Shown here: piece after piece, positions 55,844 to 63,779 of the stretch
How the letters are laid out: each line of letters begins with the position of its first letter
Position numbering within the stretch: position 1 is the first letter of the stretch
Source: Candidatus Saccharicenans subterraneus
GTDB taxonomy: Bacteria; Acidobacteriota; Aminicenantia; Aminicenantales; Saccharicenantaceae
DNA length: 64,000 nt
Assembly: GCA_003426165.1 (NCBI GenBank)
Contig: QUAH01000002.1
Coordinates: 62,001-126,000, forward strand
Reading direction: 5' to 3'
Made by a program: the position numbers and the translations under genes
The notes under the pieces: generated by a model
Seen by the model: only the letters and a program-made list of their open reading frames with translations
Database searches by the model: none
What the model was told of the DNA's origin: nothing

Positions 55844-56989
55844 ATGAAACTGCTCGCCCTTTCTTTCTTAATATCCCTCGTGCTCCTCTTTTCCGGCCTG
55901 TACCCGGAGGAAGCACGTCCCCGCGTCCGGGAATTCGGGCTTAAAATCGGGGTGCTGGAACCCGGCCCGCTGAATGCCATAACTGATGTTCCCGGGGTCC
56001 GGGTTGGTCATAGGACCATTATCCAGGGAGACAGTATCCGCACCGGGGTTACAGCCATAATGCCCCACCCGGGCAACGTATTCCAGGAAAAGGTTCCGGC
56101 CGCAATTTACGTGGCCAACGGCTACGGGAAGCTCACCGGTTACACCCAGGTGGAAGAGTTGGGCTACCTGGAAACGCCGATAATCCTGACCAATACCCTG
56201 AGCGTACCCGAAGCCGCTTCAGCCCTTATCGATTACATTCTATCTCTTCCCGGAAACGAGCGGGTGGAATCGGTCAACCCGGTGGTGGGGGAAACCAACG
56301 ACGGCTGGCTCAACGACATCCGGGCCCGGGCGGTAAAAAAAGAACATGTCATGGAAGCCATCAGGGCTGTGGCCGAAGGCCCGGTGGAAGAAGGAGCAGT
56401 CGGGGCCGGCACCGGGACCACCTGTTTCAGTTTTAAGGGCGGCATCGGCACCGCCTCCAGGAAACTGCCGGCCAGCCGCGGCGGCTGGACCGTCGGCCTC
56501 CTGGTCCAGACCAATTTTGGCGGAGTGCTGCAGATTAAGGGACTCCAGGTTGAAGAATTGCTGAAAAAAGAGGCCGGAACCCCGGCCGGGCCATCTGCTT
56601 CGGCTGGCGACGGCTCTTGCCTGATAGTGGTGGCCACTGATGCCCCACTCGATAGCCGGAACCTTAAAAGGCTGGCCAAAAGAGCTCTCCTGGGTATCCC
56701 CAGGACCGGCGGCTATTATTCCAACGGCAGTGGCGATTATGCCATCGCCTTTTCTACCGCACCGCAGGTCCGCCTGGCCCACGGCGACCGAAGCCTCACC
56801 CAGAAGGTCGAACTGGTCAGAAACGAGGCCATGTCGGCCCTGTTCCAGGCGGCAGCCGAAGCTTCAGAAGAAGCCATCCTGAATTCTCTCTTTAAGGCCC
56901 GGACCATGACCGGAAAAGATGGACGCCGGGCGGAGGCCCTGCCGCTGGAGAAACTGAAATCCTGGCTGGAGAAATCAGGGCATGAGTAA
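55844..56989 (+). CDS. Secreted P1-family (DmpA-like) aminopeptidase
   Basis: 381 residues with a signal peptide (LLALSFLISLVLLFSGLYPE). The DmpA fold self-cleaves before a Ser that becomes the nucleophile. AGDGSCLIVVATDAPLDSRN matches the cleavage context, placing the nucleophile at S258. Other family motifs: NAITDVPGVRVGHRTI, NPVVGETNDGWLND and GGIGTASRKLP. Members release N-terminal D- or L-amino acids or beta-peptides. Most DmpA homologues lack a signal peptide, so export is notable. It overlaps the racemase gene by 8 bases. Confidence 0.85.
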   Translation: MKLLALSFLISLVLLFSGLYPEEARPRVREFGLKIGVLEPGPLNAITDVPGVRVGHRTIIQGDSIRTGVTAIMPHPGNVFQEKVPAAIYVANGYGKLTGYTQVEELGYLETPIILTNTLSVPEAASALIDYILSLPGNERVESVNPVVGETNDGWLNDIRARAVKKEHVMEAIRAVAEGPVEEGAVGAGTGTTCFSFKGGIGTASRKLPASRGGWTVGLLVQTNFGGVLQIKGLQVEELLKKEAGTPAGPSASAGDGSCLIVVATDAPLDSRNLKRLAKRALLGIPRTGGYYSNGSGDYAIAFSTAPQVRLAHGDRSLTQKVELVRNEAMSALFQAAAEASEEAILNSLFKARTMTGKDGRRAEALPLEKLKSWLEKSGHE

Positions 56990-57719
56990 GAAAACCGTCC
57001 GAATCGCCGGCATACTCGGGGGCATGGGGCCGGAAGCCACCGCCCGTTTTTTCGAGCTGGTCGTAAAAAATACCGACGCGGCCTGCGACCAGGACCATCT
57101 CAAGGTTATCGTCTGCAACTGGCCACAAATTCCGGACAGGACGGGGGCGATACTTTACGGCGGAGAAAACCCGGTGCCCCTGATGATAGAAGGTCTTAAA
57201 GTCCTGGAAAGGGCCGGGGCAGAACTGGTAGCTATACCCTGCATGACTGCTCATCATTTCCTGCCAGAACTAAGGAAGAGAACCCGCCTCAGACTGCTGG
57301 ACCTGGTGGCCGCAACTGCCAGCTGGACTGAATCCAACCTGCCCGAAGCCAAAACCGTTGGCCTTCTGGCCACCGAAGGCACGGTGGCCACCGGCCTGTT
57401 TCAGAAGGCTTTCCGCCGTAGGACAATGAAAATCATCCTGCCCACGCCGAAAAGCCAGCAAAAAATAATGGAAGCCATCTACGGAAAGAATGGAATCAAG
57501 GCCGGATTCGGTGCGGGGCGACCGGCCCGACTCCTCAGAGAGTCAGCCCAGGAGCTGGTTGAAGCCGGCGCCCGGGCCATCATCGCCGGTTGTACTGAAA
57601 TTCCCCTCGCCCTGAAGCCGGACCGGCTGCCGGTTCCGCTCATCGACCCGATGACCATCGGGGCCAGGGAGCTTATCAGGCAGGCCGGGGGATGCCTCAG
57701 AAAAATGCCGGTTTCTTGA
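56982..57719 (+). CDS. Aspartate/glutamate racemase family protein
   Basis: 245 residues. Cofactor-independent two-cysteine racemase fold: GILGGMGPEATARFFELVV at the start, first Cys in IPCMTAHHF, second in IIAGCTEIPLAL. It resembles aspartate racemases (YgeA/RacX type). It overlaps the P1 peptidase, suggesting joint processing of D-amino-acid peptides, one enzyme outside the cytoplasm and the other inside; that link is inference. Confidence 0.88.
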   Translation: MSKKTVRIAGILGGMGPEATARFFELVVKNTDAACDQDHLKVIVCNWPQIPDRTGAILYGGENPVPLMIEGLKVLERAGAELVAIPCMTAHHFLPELRKRTRLRLLDLVAATASWTESNLPEAKTVGLLATEGTVATGLFQKAFRRRTMKIILPTPKSQQKIMEAIYGKNGIKAGFGAGRPARLLRESAQELVEAGARAIIAGCTEIPLALKPDRLPVPLIDPMTIGARELIRQAGGCLRKMPVS

Positions 57720-57744
57720 CAAAATCGAGCCAATCGAGTATAAA
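57716..57744 (+). promoter_or_regulatory. Sigma-70 promoter of rpsU
   Basis: TTGACA (57716-57721), 17 bp, TATAAA (57739-57744). It starts within the last codons of the racemase gene. Confidence 0.82.
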
Positions 57745-57781
57745 AATCAATGACTTTCCAGAAGTTAGGAGGTGAAATTTA

Positions 57782-57988
57782 GTGGCTTTTGTGGTTGTTG
57801 AAGACGGAGAAAGTCTGGAATCGGCACTCCGACGGTTCAAGAGAAAAGTTCAGCAGGAAGCAATCATCAAGGAAATCAAGAAGCATTCAGTCTACCTGAA
57901 GCCCGGAGAGAAGCGACGGCTCAAAGAGGCCCAGGCCCGGAAAAGGATGCGCCGCAGACTGAAAAGAGAACGCGACTTCGAATATTAA
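57782..57988 (+). CDS. rpsU: 30S ribosomal protein S21
   Basis: 68 residues. S21 helps mRNA binding on the 30S subunit. It has the classical VVVEDGESLESALRRFKRKV start and a basic ending (RLKEAQARKRMRRRLKRE). GTG start with a strong AGGAGGTGAAA upstream. lipA follows 56 bases later. Confidence 0.96.
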   Translation: MAFVVVEDGESLESALRRFKRKVQQEAIIKEIKKHSVYLKPGEKRRLKEAQARKRMRRRLKRERDFEY

Positions 57989-58044
57989 GCTCCTTTCGGG
58001 AAAGTCTTCCTTATCAGCCTGAATTTTTTAAAAGAGTAACGGGG

Positions 58045-58911
58045 TTGGACCATTTAAAAAAGCCCGACTGGCTGAAGGTCAGACTGCCTTCCGGCGAAAC
58101 CTTTTTCCAGGTGTCTGAACTTCTGAGGAGCCGGGGCCTGAACACCATCTGCCAGAGCGCCCGCTGTCCCAACATCGGTGAATGCTGGGAAAGGCGCACG
58201 GCCACCTTTCTGATACTGGGGGACGTCTGCACCAGGAATTGCGGGTTCTGTGCCGTGGCCAAGGGGCAACCCCTGCCGCCCGACGACAGGGAACCCGAAA
58301 CCGTCCTGGAAGCGGTCAAAGAGATGGGCCTGCGTTACGCGGTCATCACCTCGGTCACCAGGGATGACCTGCCCGATGGCGGCGCCGGCCATTTTGCTCG
58401 AACCATAAGGCTGATCAGGGACAACTGCCCGGAAATCAGGGTGGAGGTTCTTATCCCCGATTTCGGCGGCGACGAATCAGCCCTGCGCCGGGTGCTGGAG
58501 GCCGGGCCTGACGTCTTGAACCACAACCTGGAAACCACCCTGAGCCTCTACCCGCGGATAAACCGTCCCCCGGATAATTATTTCCGCTCCTTAAAGCTAT
58601 TAAGAAACGCGGCCAGCTTCGGAGCCGTAACCAAGTCCGGACTGATGGTCGGGCTGGGCGAAAGCCGGGATGACCTGAAACAAGCCCTGGAAGACCTGAG
58701 GGAGGCGGGTTGCCTGCTGCTGACCATCGGCCAGTACCTGCAGCCTGGCCCCCGGCAGGTTCCCGTGGCCCGTTATTACACCTTGGAAGAATTCTCGTCC
58801 TGGAAGGAATATGCCCTGGACCTGGGATTCCGGCAGGTGGTGGCCGGGCCCCTGGTCAGGAGTTCCTACTTCGCCGAGAACCTTTATCAATCAAGCAGGA
58901 GTCAAAACTGA
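58045..58911 (+). CDS. lipA: Lipoyl synthase
   Basis: 288 residues, radical SAM enzyme inserting two sulfurs into octanoyl groups. The auxiliary cluster motif is ICQSARCPNIGECW and the radical SAM motif is GDVCTRNCGFCAV, followed by VTSVTRDDLPDGGA. The C-terminal RSSYFAENLY carries the family's conserved Ser ligand. TTG start at 58045. It overlaps the phosphoesterase gene by one base (TGATG). lipB is not in the window. Confidence 0.95.
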   Translation: MDHLKKPDWLKVRLPSGETFFQVSELLRSRGLNTICQSARCPNIGECWERRTATFLILGDVCTRNCGFCAVAKGQPLPPDDREPETVLEAVKEMGLRYAVITSVTRDDLPDGGAGHFARTIRLIRDNCPEIRVEVLIPDFGGDESALRRVLEAGPDVLNHNLETTLSLYPRINRPPDNYFRSLKLLRNAASFGAVTKSGLMVGLGESRDDLKQALEDLREAGCLLLTIGQYLQPGPRQVPVARYYTLEEFSSWKEYALDLGFRQVVAGPLVRSSYFAENLYQSSRSQN

Positions 58912-59651
58912 TGCGTTACCTGGTCTTTTCGGATATTCATGGCAACCTGGAAGCCCTGGAAGCCGTGCTGGAACATGCCAGCCGGAAAAAAATCGACCAC
59001 TATATTTTCCTCGGCGACCTGGTGGGCTACGGAGCCTCCCCCAACGAGGTCATCCAGAAAGTCCTATCCCTGAAGCACCTGGTCATGGTCCGGGGCAACC
59101 ACGACAAGGCAGTCTGCGGCCTGGATTCCATTCAGACCTTCAACCCGATAGCGGCCGCGGCCATCCAGTGGACCAGAAAAACCCTGACCAAAAAATACAT
59201 TCACCTGCTGACCGGCCTGGCCAAGGGCCCGCTGGTTATTCACAAGAGCATTACCATCTGCCATGGGTCGCCCTTCGATGAAGATTATTATATTTTCGGA
59301 GAGTTCGACGCGGTGGAAGCCTTTGGTTATTTCGATACCCAGCTCTGCCTCTTCGGTCATACTCACTTCCCCTTTGTCTACATCGAAAAAGACCAGACGG
59401 TGGAGGGCATCTTTGTCCAGGAGAACCCGTTTGAAATCAAGCTGGAAAAAGGGGCCCGCTACCTCATCAACCCGGGTTCGGTCGGGCAACCCCGCGACCG
59501 CAATCCAAAAGCCGCCTACGCCATCTATGACGCCGAGCAGCGCCGGATAAAATTCTACCGGGTTGAATACGACCTCAAGGAAAGCCAGAAAAAGATCCTG
59601 ACGGCCAACCTGCCCTCGGCCCTGGCCGAAAGGCTGGGCCTGGGAATTTAG
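58911..59651 (+). CDS. Metallophosphoesterase (YfcE/MJ0936-like)
   Basis: 246 residues. Calcineurin-like fold: YLVFSDIHGNLEALEAVL, FLGDLVGYG, VMVRGNHDKAV, ICHGSP and LFGHTHFPF provide all five metal-binding blocks; NPGSVGQPRDRNPKAAY is the usual closing motif. A cytosolic phosphodiesterase of unknown substrate. The start codon overlaps the lipA stop, so the two are translationally coupled. It ends with TAG, showing that TAG is read as stop here. Confidence 0.9.
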   Translation: MRYLVFSDIHGNLEALEAVLEHASRKKIDHYIFLGDLVGYGASPNEVIQKVLSLKHLVMVRGNHDKAVCGLDSIQTFNPIAAAAIQWTRKTLTKKYIHLLTGLAKGPLVIHKSITICHGSPFDEDYYIFGEFDAVEAFGYFDTQLCLFGHTHFPFVYIEKDQTVEGIFVQENPFEIKLEKGARYLINPGSVGQPRDRNPKAAYAIYDAEQRRIKFYRVEYDLKESQKKILTANLPSALAERLGLGI

Positions 59652-60162
59652 CCCCGGCCGACCGGTCGCGGCAGGGCCACTCCGGCACACGGGTCACATA
59701 TCATTTCCTATGCACAGCCAGCCTTATGACCTTTTGCCCATTCTTACTTATTATTAATAGTCGGGGTCAGCCATGACATATGAATGAGTTTTCATATATT
59801 GCCATCTTCAGATTGGCTGGCGTAAATAATATGTCTGACCGGGGAAAGAAGTTTCACGATTTATTCTTTTAATAAGATTTTCACCCGCTCAAAACGCCGG
59901 GAATGCTTACCTTTCTTACTTAGACATTATTCAGACATTCTGGCCCCTGATCAGATTTTTATTCCAATGTAATTTTATTTTTGCCCGCCAGGATACTTTA
60001 TTTCTCATATTTTTAATCAGATAAACGTTGGATTGACCCCATAACCTATTAACCGAGAATAGAAAAGATTCATCTCTCTCACCAGCCGGTCCAGACCAGT
60101 CGCTCAGATCAGCGCCGGCCCGATGACAAAGGAAAGTCTTTCATCACCCCGGGCCGGGTTCC
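59652..60162. other. Intergenic region, 511 bp, between convergent genes
   Basis: No gene seen. It contains an imperfect long inverted structure (59765-59840: GGTCAG...GACATAT with ATATGTC...TGACC) that encloses a palindrome ATATGAA-N6-TTCATAT at 59778-59797, similar to that at 27872. Confidence 0.45.
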
Positions 60163-61026
60163 TTAAAAGGTTCCCAGGCGGGGGTTGGCATAACAATAAA
60201 CGCAGGCTGCCGGGCAGCTCTGGGTATAGCTGCCGATGTCAATAGAATCGGTGCAGAGGCAATCCTCCCTCTGGGTCCGGTCCTTGACGGTCGAAGCTGG
60301 CTCCCCCGCCGGATGAAGCCTGGTGAGTAAGGCTCCATCAATGCAGGCCGAAGCTTTAACGCCGGGAAGCCGGGCAATTTCGGCCTGGGAACAGCTCCAG
60401 AGTTCCAGGCCGTATTCTGCGGCCACCTCGACCATCCTTTTGACCGCTTCCTTTTTTTCTTGCGGGCCAGGATCGTAAAAATCAAGTCCGACTTTCCTGG
60501 CCCTGGCCACCGCTTTCTTATACCACTGGGTAAAGCTGAAGCGGATTGTCTTTATCCCAAGGCGGCTCATCTCCCGGGCCAGAGCCGGGAAAAAATCAAG
60601 GTTGGTCTTGAGCTGCCCGCCATCACGCCAGAAAACAACCGGGTCAAACCGGATGGATATTCTTTCCGGCCGCCCGACCACTTTCAGCAAGCCGGGTATT
60701 TGTTCCAGGGCGGCATCAGGAGATGGCGCCATCCTTTCAATAAAGGAGCCGCCCAGCCCGGTTATGGTGAAATGCAAATAGACCTGGTCGTAATCAGCTA
60801 ACAGCTCCTTCAGCCCGTGACGATTTTCAAGCAACGGCTTGAAGTTTTTGGACCAGAGGACCAGGGTATGCACCTCTTCGGGATTAAGGTCCACAGTGAT
60901 TTCCGACCTCCGACCATGATGGAAAAAAGTGGCCCGGCGTTTTCTCAGGCAGCTGGCCAGCCAGTCTGGATAATAAGCCACCAGGTCCGTTCGCCTGGAG
61001 GCGCTGATTACCCGTTTCCTGATCAT
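60163..61026 (-). CDS. DUF1848 family protein with C-terminal Cys cluster
   Basis: 287 residues. It begins VISASRRTDLVAYYPDWL and has TLVLWSKNFKPLL, as in DUF1848. The C-terminus carries the cluster-like motif DCLCTDSIDIGSY...CPAACVYCYANP, likely binding an iron-sulfur cluster. The fold is thought to be radical-SAM-like with the cysteines placed at the end rather than the start. Substrate unknown. Confidence 0.85.
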   Translation of the reverse strand: MIRKRVISASRRTDLVAYYPDWLASCLRKRRATFFHHGRRSEITVDLNPEEVHTLVLWSKNFKPLLENRHGLKELLADYDQVYLHFTITGLGGSFIERMAPSPDAALEQIPGLLKVVGRPERISIRFDPVVFWRDGGQLKTNLDFFPALAREMSRLGIKTIRFSFTQWYKKAVARARKVGLDFYDPGPQEKKEAVKRMVEVAAEYGLELWSCSQAEIARLPGVKASACIDGALLTRLHPAGEPASTVKDRTQREDCLCTDSIDIGSYTQSCPAACVYCYANPRLGTF

Positions 61027-61419
61027 CCTGAATCCTGTTTCTGTCTAATTATAGGCCAGACAGTGGACCCATGGTAACTGCCGTGGCCTAAATGCAACCA
61101 ACTCCTGCGTACACCGGGGCAAGCCGGGAAAGACTTGACCAACTTTCAGTTAAATGTCCGGCTATCCCCTTACAGGCATCAGTTTTCGTTTCTTGAGAAA
61201 AGTCCTCACGTCCAGTCTGCTGAATCCCCTGGATTAGATAAATTAAGGACCTGTTCTTAGGGGAGTGAGAATTCAACCCGGCGTACCCCCTTTTTCTTCA
61301 TCCAGCGATACCAATAATTACTAATTATTAGAATTTTTTTGCCGGCCGAAATAAAAATGTATCAAACTGATAAAGAAGAAACTAATAAGGAAGACGGAGG
61401 CTGATGAATTCTCCCGGGA
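61027..61419. other. Intergenic region, 393 bp
   Basis: No gene or clear signal seen between the DUF1848 gene and the RDD protein gene (both minus strand). AT-rich at 61305-61400. Confidence 0.45.
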
Positions 61420-62928
61420 TCAGAGGCGGTCCTCTTCTTCCTCGCCTTCCCGGAACAAGCGGTCGCCCAGGGTTTCCCCGATAAAGAAATAAAACAGGAA
61501 AAAGTAGAAAAAGGTCAGGATCAAAAGGTAAAGCAGCAGACCGCTGCCGGCCAGCCCGAACAGCTTGAAGATGGTGGTCTGCATCGACCTGGCCGCTATC
61601 CAGATGGACACCAGCCAGAACATAACCAGGAAAAGAAGGTCAAAGATCTTGGCCTTGACAAAATTCTTAAAACCCAGTGGAGGCAGTGAGTGGCTTTCCC
61701 CGGCCTGAATACCCCCGGTGGAGATAACCCCGCCGGCCACCGCCGGTTCTGCCTTCTCCCGGTAAATTTCCCCGGTTTCGCCCTCGATTTCTTCTTCCGG
61801 TTCTTCTATTTCCTCTTCCAGTTCCATTTCTACCTCTCGGCTCGCTTCATCCTGAGCTTCAACCGCTTCCAGCCCGCTGCGGGTCAGCCGTTCCGGAAAA
61901 CCCATGGTCGGCTCGGTTGGGGTTTCTTCTTCCAGCCAGAGTTCGTCCGTTTCAGCTTCCACTTTCTCCGGGGCCTTGACCTCTCCGGTACCCTCGCTGC
62001 TACCCAGCAGCTCGGTGGAGGCCGTTTTAACCTCCTTAATCCAGCTGGGAACTTCACCCGTTCCCTCGGCACCCTTGCCGGAAGTCTTCAACCTTTCCTT
62101 TAGATGTTCTTTTTCCTTTTCTTCTAACACCTTGAAGAAATCTTCCACCTCTCTCCGGCCCAGTTCGGTGGTGGCCCCGATTTTGTCCAGCTCGGCCGTG
62201 GCGTAGGTCTGTGGCATATCCGCTTCTTCTTCCCCGGTTTCAGCTTCGTACGATTCGGCCGCGGCCCTCTTTTCTTCCAGTTCCAGTTCTTCCACCATCC
62301 GGGTGACCAGTCCGGGACGGGCTTCCGATGTAGCCTCTGTAGCTTCTTCCTGTTCCTCTTTCCGGAGGAGCTCTTCCACTATCCTGGTGACCACACCCGG
62401 CCCCGTCTTGGCTGGCTCTTCAGGCTCAGGCTCGCCCTCAGACAGCACTTCCTTTTTTATTTTTTCCACCAGGAAATCTTCCGTCCCGGGTGAAGCTGCG
62501 GGCTCAATTTCAGGGGATTCCGGCTCTTTCTCCCCGGCAAAAAGCAATTTTTCTTCTGCCGTTATAGAAAGGTCCCTGGACTTGGCCCTTTTTCGGGAAG
62601 TGGCGGTTATCTTTTCAACTTCAGTCTCTTCCAGGGGAGCGGTGTCTTCTTTCAGGACAACTTCTCCGGTCGGTTCGACCGTTTCTTCTTCGAGCTCAAG
62701 TTCCTCTTCGAGTTCTTCTTCCTGCTCCGATTCTTCTTTATCCGGTTCTTCTCCGGCCAGGAATTCAGAATCATTTTTCTGCCGGTCATCTTCAATTATT
62801 TTATCGCCCGGGATTTCTTCTTCTATTTCTTCATCCTCTGGAAAAAGAAGCTGGGTGCCACAGTTCTTACAGTATTGATCCCGGTCACTGATTAAGGCCC
62901 GGCAGTAGGGACAGCGCTTGATACCCAT
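61420..62928 (-). CDS. Zinc-ribbon, acidic-linker, RDD-type membrane protein
   Basis: 502 residues. The N-terminal zinc ribbon (CPYCRALISDRDQYCKNCG) is followed by about 360 residues of Glu-rich, repetitive low-complexity sequence (residues about 30-400). The C-terminal RDD-like membrane domain (KNFVKAKIFDLLFLVMFWLV and two further helices) ends in another acidic tail. A conserved segment recurs in the linker (PGVVTRIVEELLRKEE and PGLVTRMVEELELEEK), suggesting an internal repeat. It is transcribed from a promoter built on repeat copy C. Function unknown. Confidence 0.7.
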   Translation of the reverse strand: MGIKRCPYCRALISDRDQYCKNCGTQLLFPEDEEIEEEIPGDKIIEDDRQKNDSEFLAGEEPDKEESEQEEELEEELELEEETVEPTGEVVLKEDTAPLEETEVEKITATSRKRAKSRDLSITAEEKLLFAGEKEPESPEIEPAASPGTEDFLVEKIKKEVLSEGEPEPEEPAKTGPGVVTRIVEELLRKEEQEEATEATSEARPGLVTRMVEELELEEKRAAAESYEAETGEEEADMPQTYATAELDKIGATTELGRREVEDFFKVLEEKEKEHLKERLKTSGKGAEGTGEVPSWIKEVKTASTELLGSSEGTGEVKAPEKVEAETDELWLEEETPTEPTMGFPERLTRSGLEAVEAQDEASREVEMELEEEIEEPEEEIEGETGEIYREKAEPAVAGGVISTGGIQAGESHSLPPLGFKNFVKAKIFDLLFLVMFWLVSIWIAARSMQTTIFKLFGLAGSGLLLYLLILTFFYFFLFYFFIGETLGDRLFREGEEEEDRL

Positions 62929-62946
62929 ATTGTTTTCGCTGTTTTA

Positions 62947-62975
62947 TTTATAAAACTAAAAAAAATTCCTGTCAA
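62947..62975 (-). promoter_or_regulatory. Sigma-70 promoter of the RDD gene, built on repeat copy C
   Basis: Minus strand TTGACA (complement of 62970-62975), 17 bp, TATAAA (complement of 62947-62952). The leader before ATG 62928 would be about 12 bases. Confidence 0.65.
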
Positions 62976-63051
62976 ATAAATTTTTCTTTCCGGTTAAGAC
63001 ATGACATCCAGACGAAGGGGAATATATGGAGGTGGTGGTGGCAGTCAGGCC
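62971..63051. repeat. Dispersed promoter-upstream repeat, copy C
   Basis: The core lies at 62992-63010. The distal block is more diverged (GGAGGTGGTGGTGGCAGTC instead of the GGAAGCAGC block) but at the same 17-base spacing. Confidence 0.6.
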
Positions 63052-63360
63052 TGAATCGAAGATGAACAGACAAGCCATTCAGGTCAGAACCGGGCCACCT
63101 CCCTGAAAGCGGGCCTGATTCTCAAATTGCCCCGGGCCTGGTAACCGGAAGCGGCAGAACCCGGGGAACAAGATCGCCCCTGACCAGATAATACCTTGGT
63201 ATCAAAAGCACCTGGCAATAAAATAAAACCGGCAATAAAATAAAAAAAGAAGATGAGCCTTTAAAAAGTGAAGCATCCGGAAAGTATCCGTCCCGCCTAT
63301 TCCTTCTTATTTTTCCGTTTCCCCAGCCCGATTGAAAATTTCACATGGCTGGATTTCAGG

Positions 63361-63388
63361 TTGACAGCCGCACCGATTTGGATAAAAT
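63361..63388 (+). promoter_or_regulatory. Sigma-70 promoter of tRNA-Val
   Basis: TTGACA (63361-63366), 16 bp, TAAAAT (63383-63388), 15 bases before the tRNA. Confidence 0.75.
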
Positions 63389-63402
63389 TAAATCCGCTGG
63401 GT

Positions 63403-63477
63403 GGGCGATTAACTCAGTGGCAGAGTGCTACCTTCACACGGTAGAAGTCAGAGGTTCAAATCCTCTATCGCCCACCA
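63403..63477 (+). tRNA. tRNA-Val (CAC)
   Basis: Acceptor GGGCGAT/ATCGCCC, D stem ACTC/GAGT, anticodon stem CTACC/GGTAG around TTCACAC (anticodon CAC), T stem AGAGG/CCTCT with TTCAAAT, discriminator A and encoded CCA. Confidence 0.95.
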
Positions 63478-63607
63478 TCTACCCCCCCATAAAATAGAAG
63501 AATCAGCAAAAATTCAACTTTTTGAACAACAATTCAAAATTATGAATTTTACTCACCGGTAAAGATTTTAATTTATTTGTTTACAATAACATAAAATAAT
63601 TTTGGTT

Positions 63608-63623
63608 TGGCACGATAATTGCT
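63608..63623 (+). promoter_or_regulatory. Canonical sigma-54 (RpoN) promoter of receptor 3
   Basis: TGGCACG (63608-63614), 4 bases, TTGCT (63619-63623); GG to GC spacing 12. The expected start near 63634 gives a leader of about 146 bases. Confidence 0.85.
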
Positions 63624-63660
63624 AATGATAAAGAACGATGAAATGTATAAATTTGATATT

Positions 63661-63735
63661 TAAGGAGGTGATAAGCAGAAAGGTTCGTCAAATTTTTCTG
63701 GTAAATATGGGCCGGGATGACCGCCAGGCCATCCC
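63661..63735 (+). promoter_or_regulatory. Leader with unused perfect Shine-Dalgarno and hairpin
   Basis: TAAGGAGGTGAT (63661-63672) is a 12-base perfect complement to the 16S rRNA 3' end, yet no start codon lies at a normal distance. A hairpin GGGATG/CATCCC follows (63714-63719 with 63730-63735). The real ribosome site AAAGGAG is just before the ATG at 63780. Confidence 0.5.
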
Positions 63736-63779
63736 AGGGTGAAGGGACAAGAAATCATTCGAAAGGAGAACTGATTCGA

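Larger units (their letters stand above)
62929..63402. other. Intergenic region, 474 bp, divergent RDD gene / tRNA-Val
   Basis: It holds repeat copy C, the RDD promoter and the tRNA-Val promoter. No gene seen. Confidence 0.5.

Noticed and set aside
59765-59840. Long inverted structure as a MITE or transposon end
   Set aside because: Arms are interrupted by a 4-base insert, there is no target duplication and no second copy of the arms in the window.
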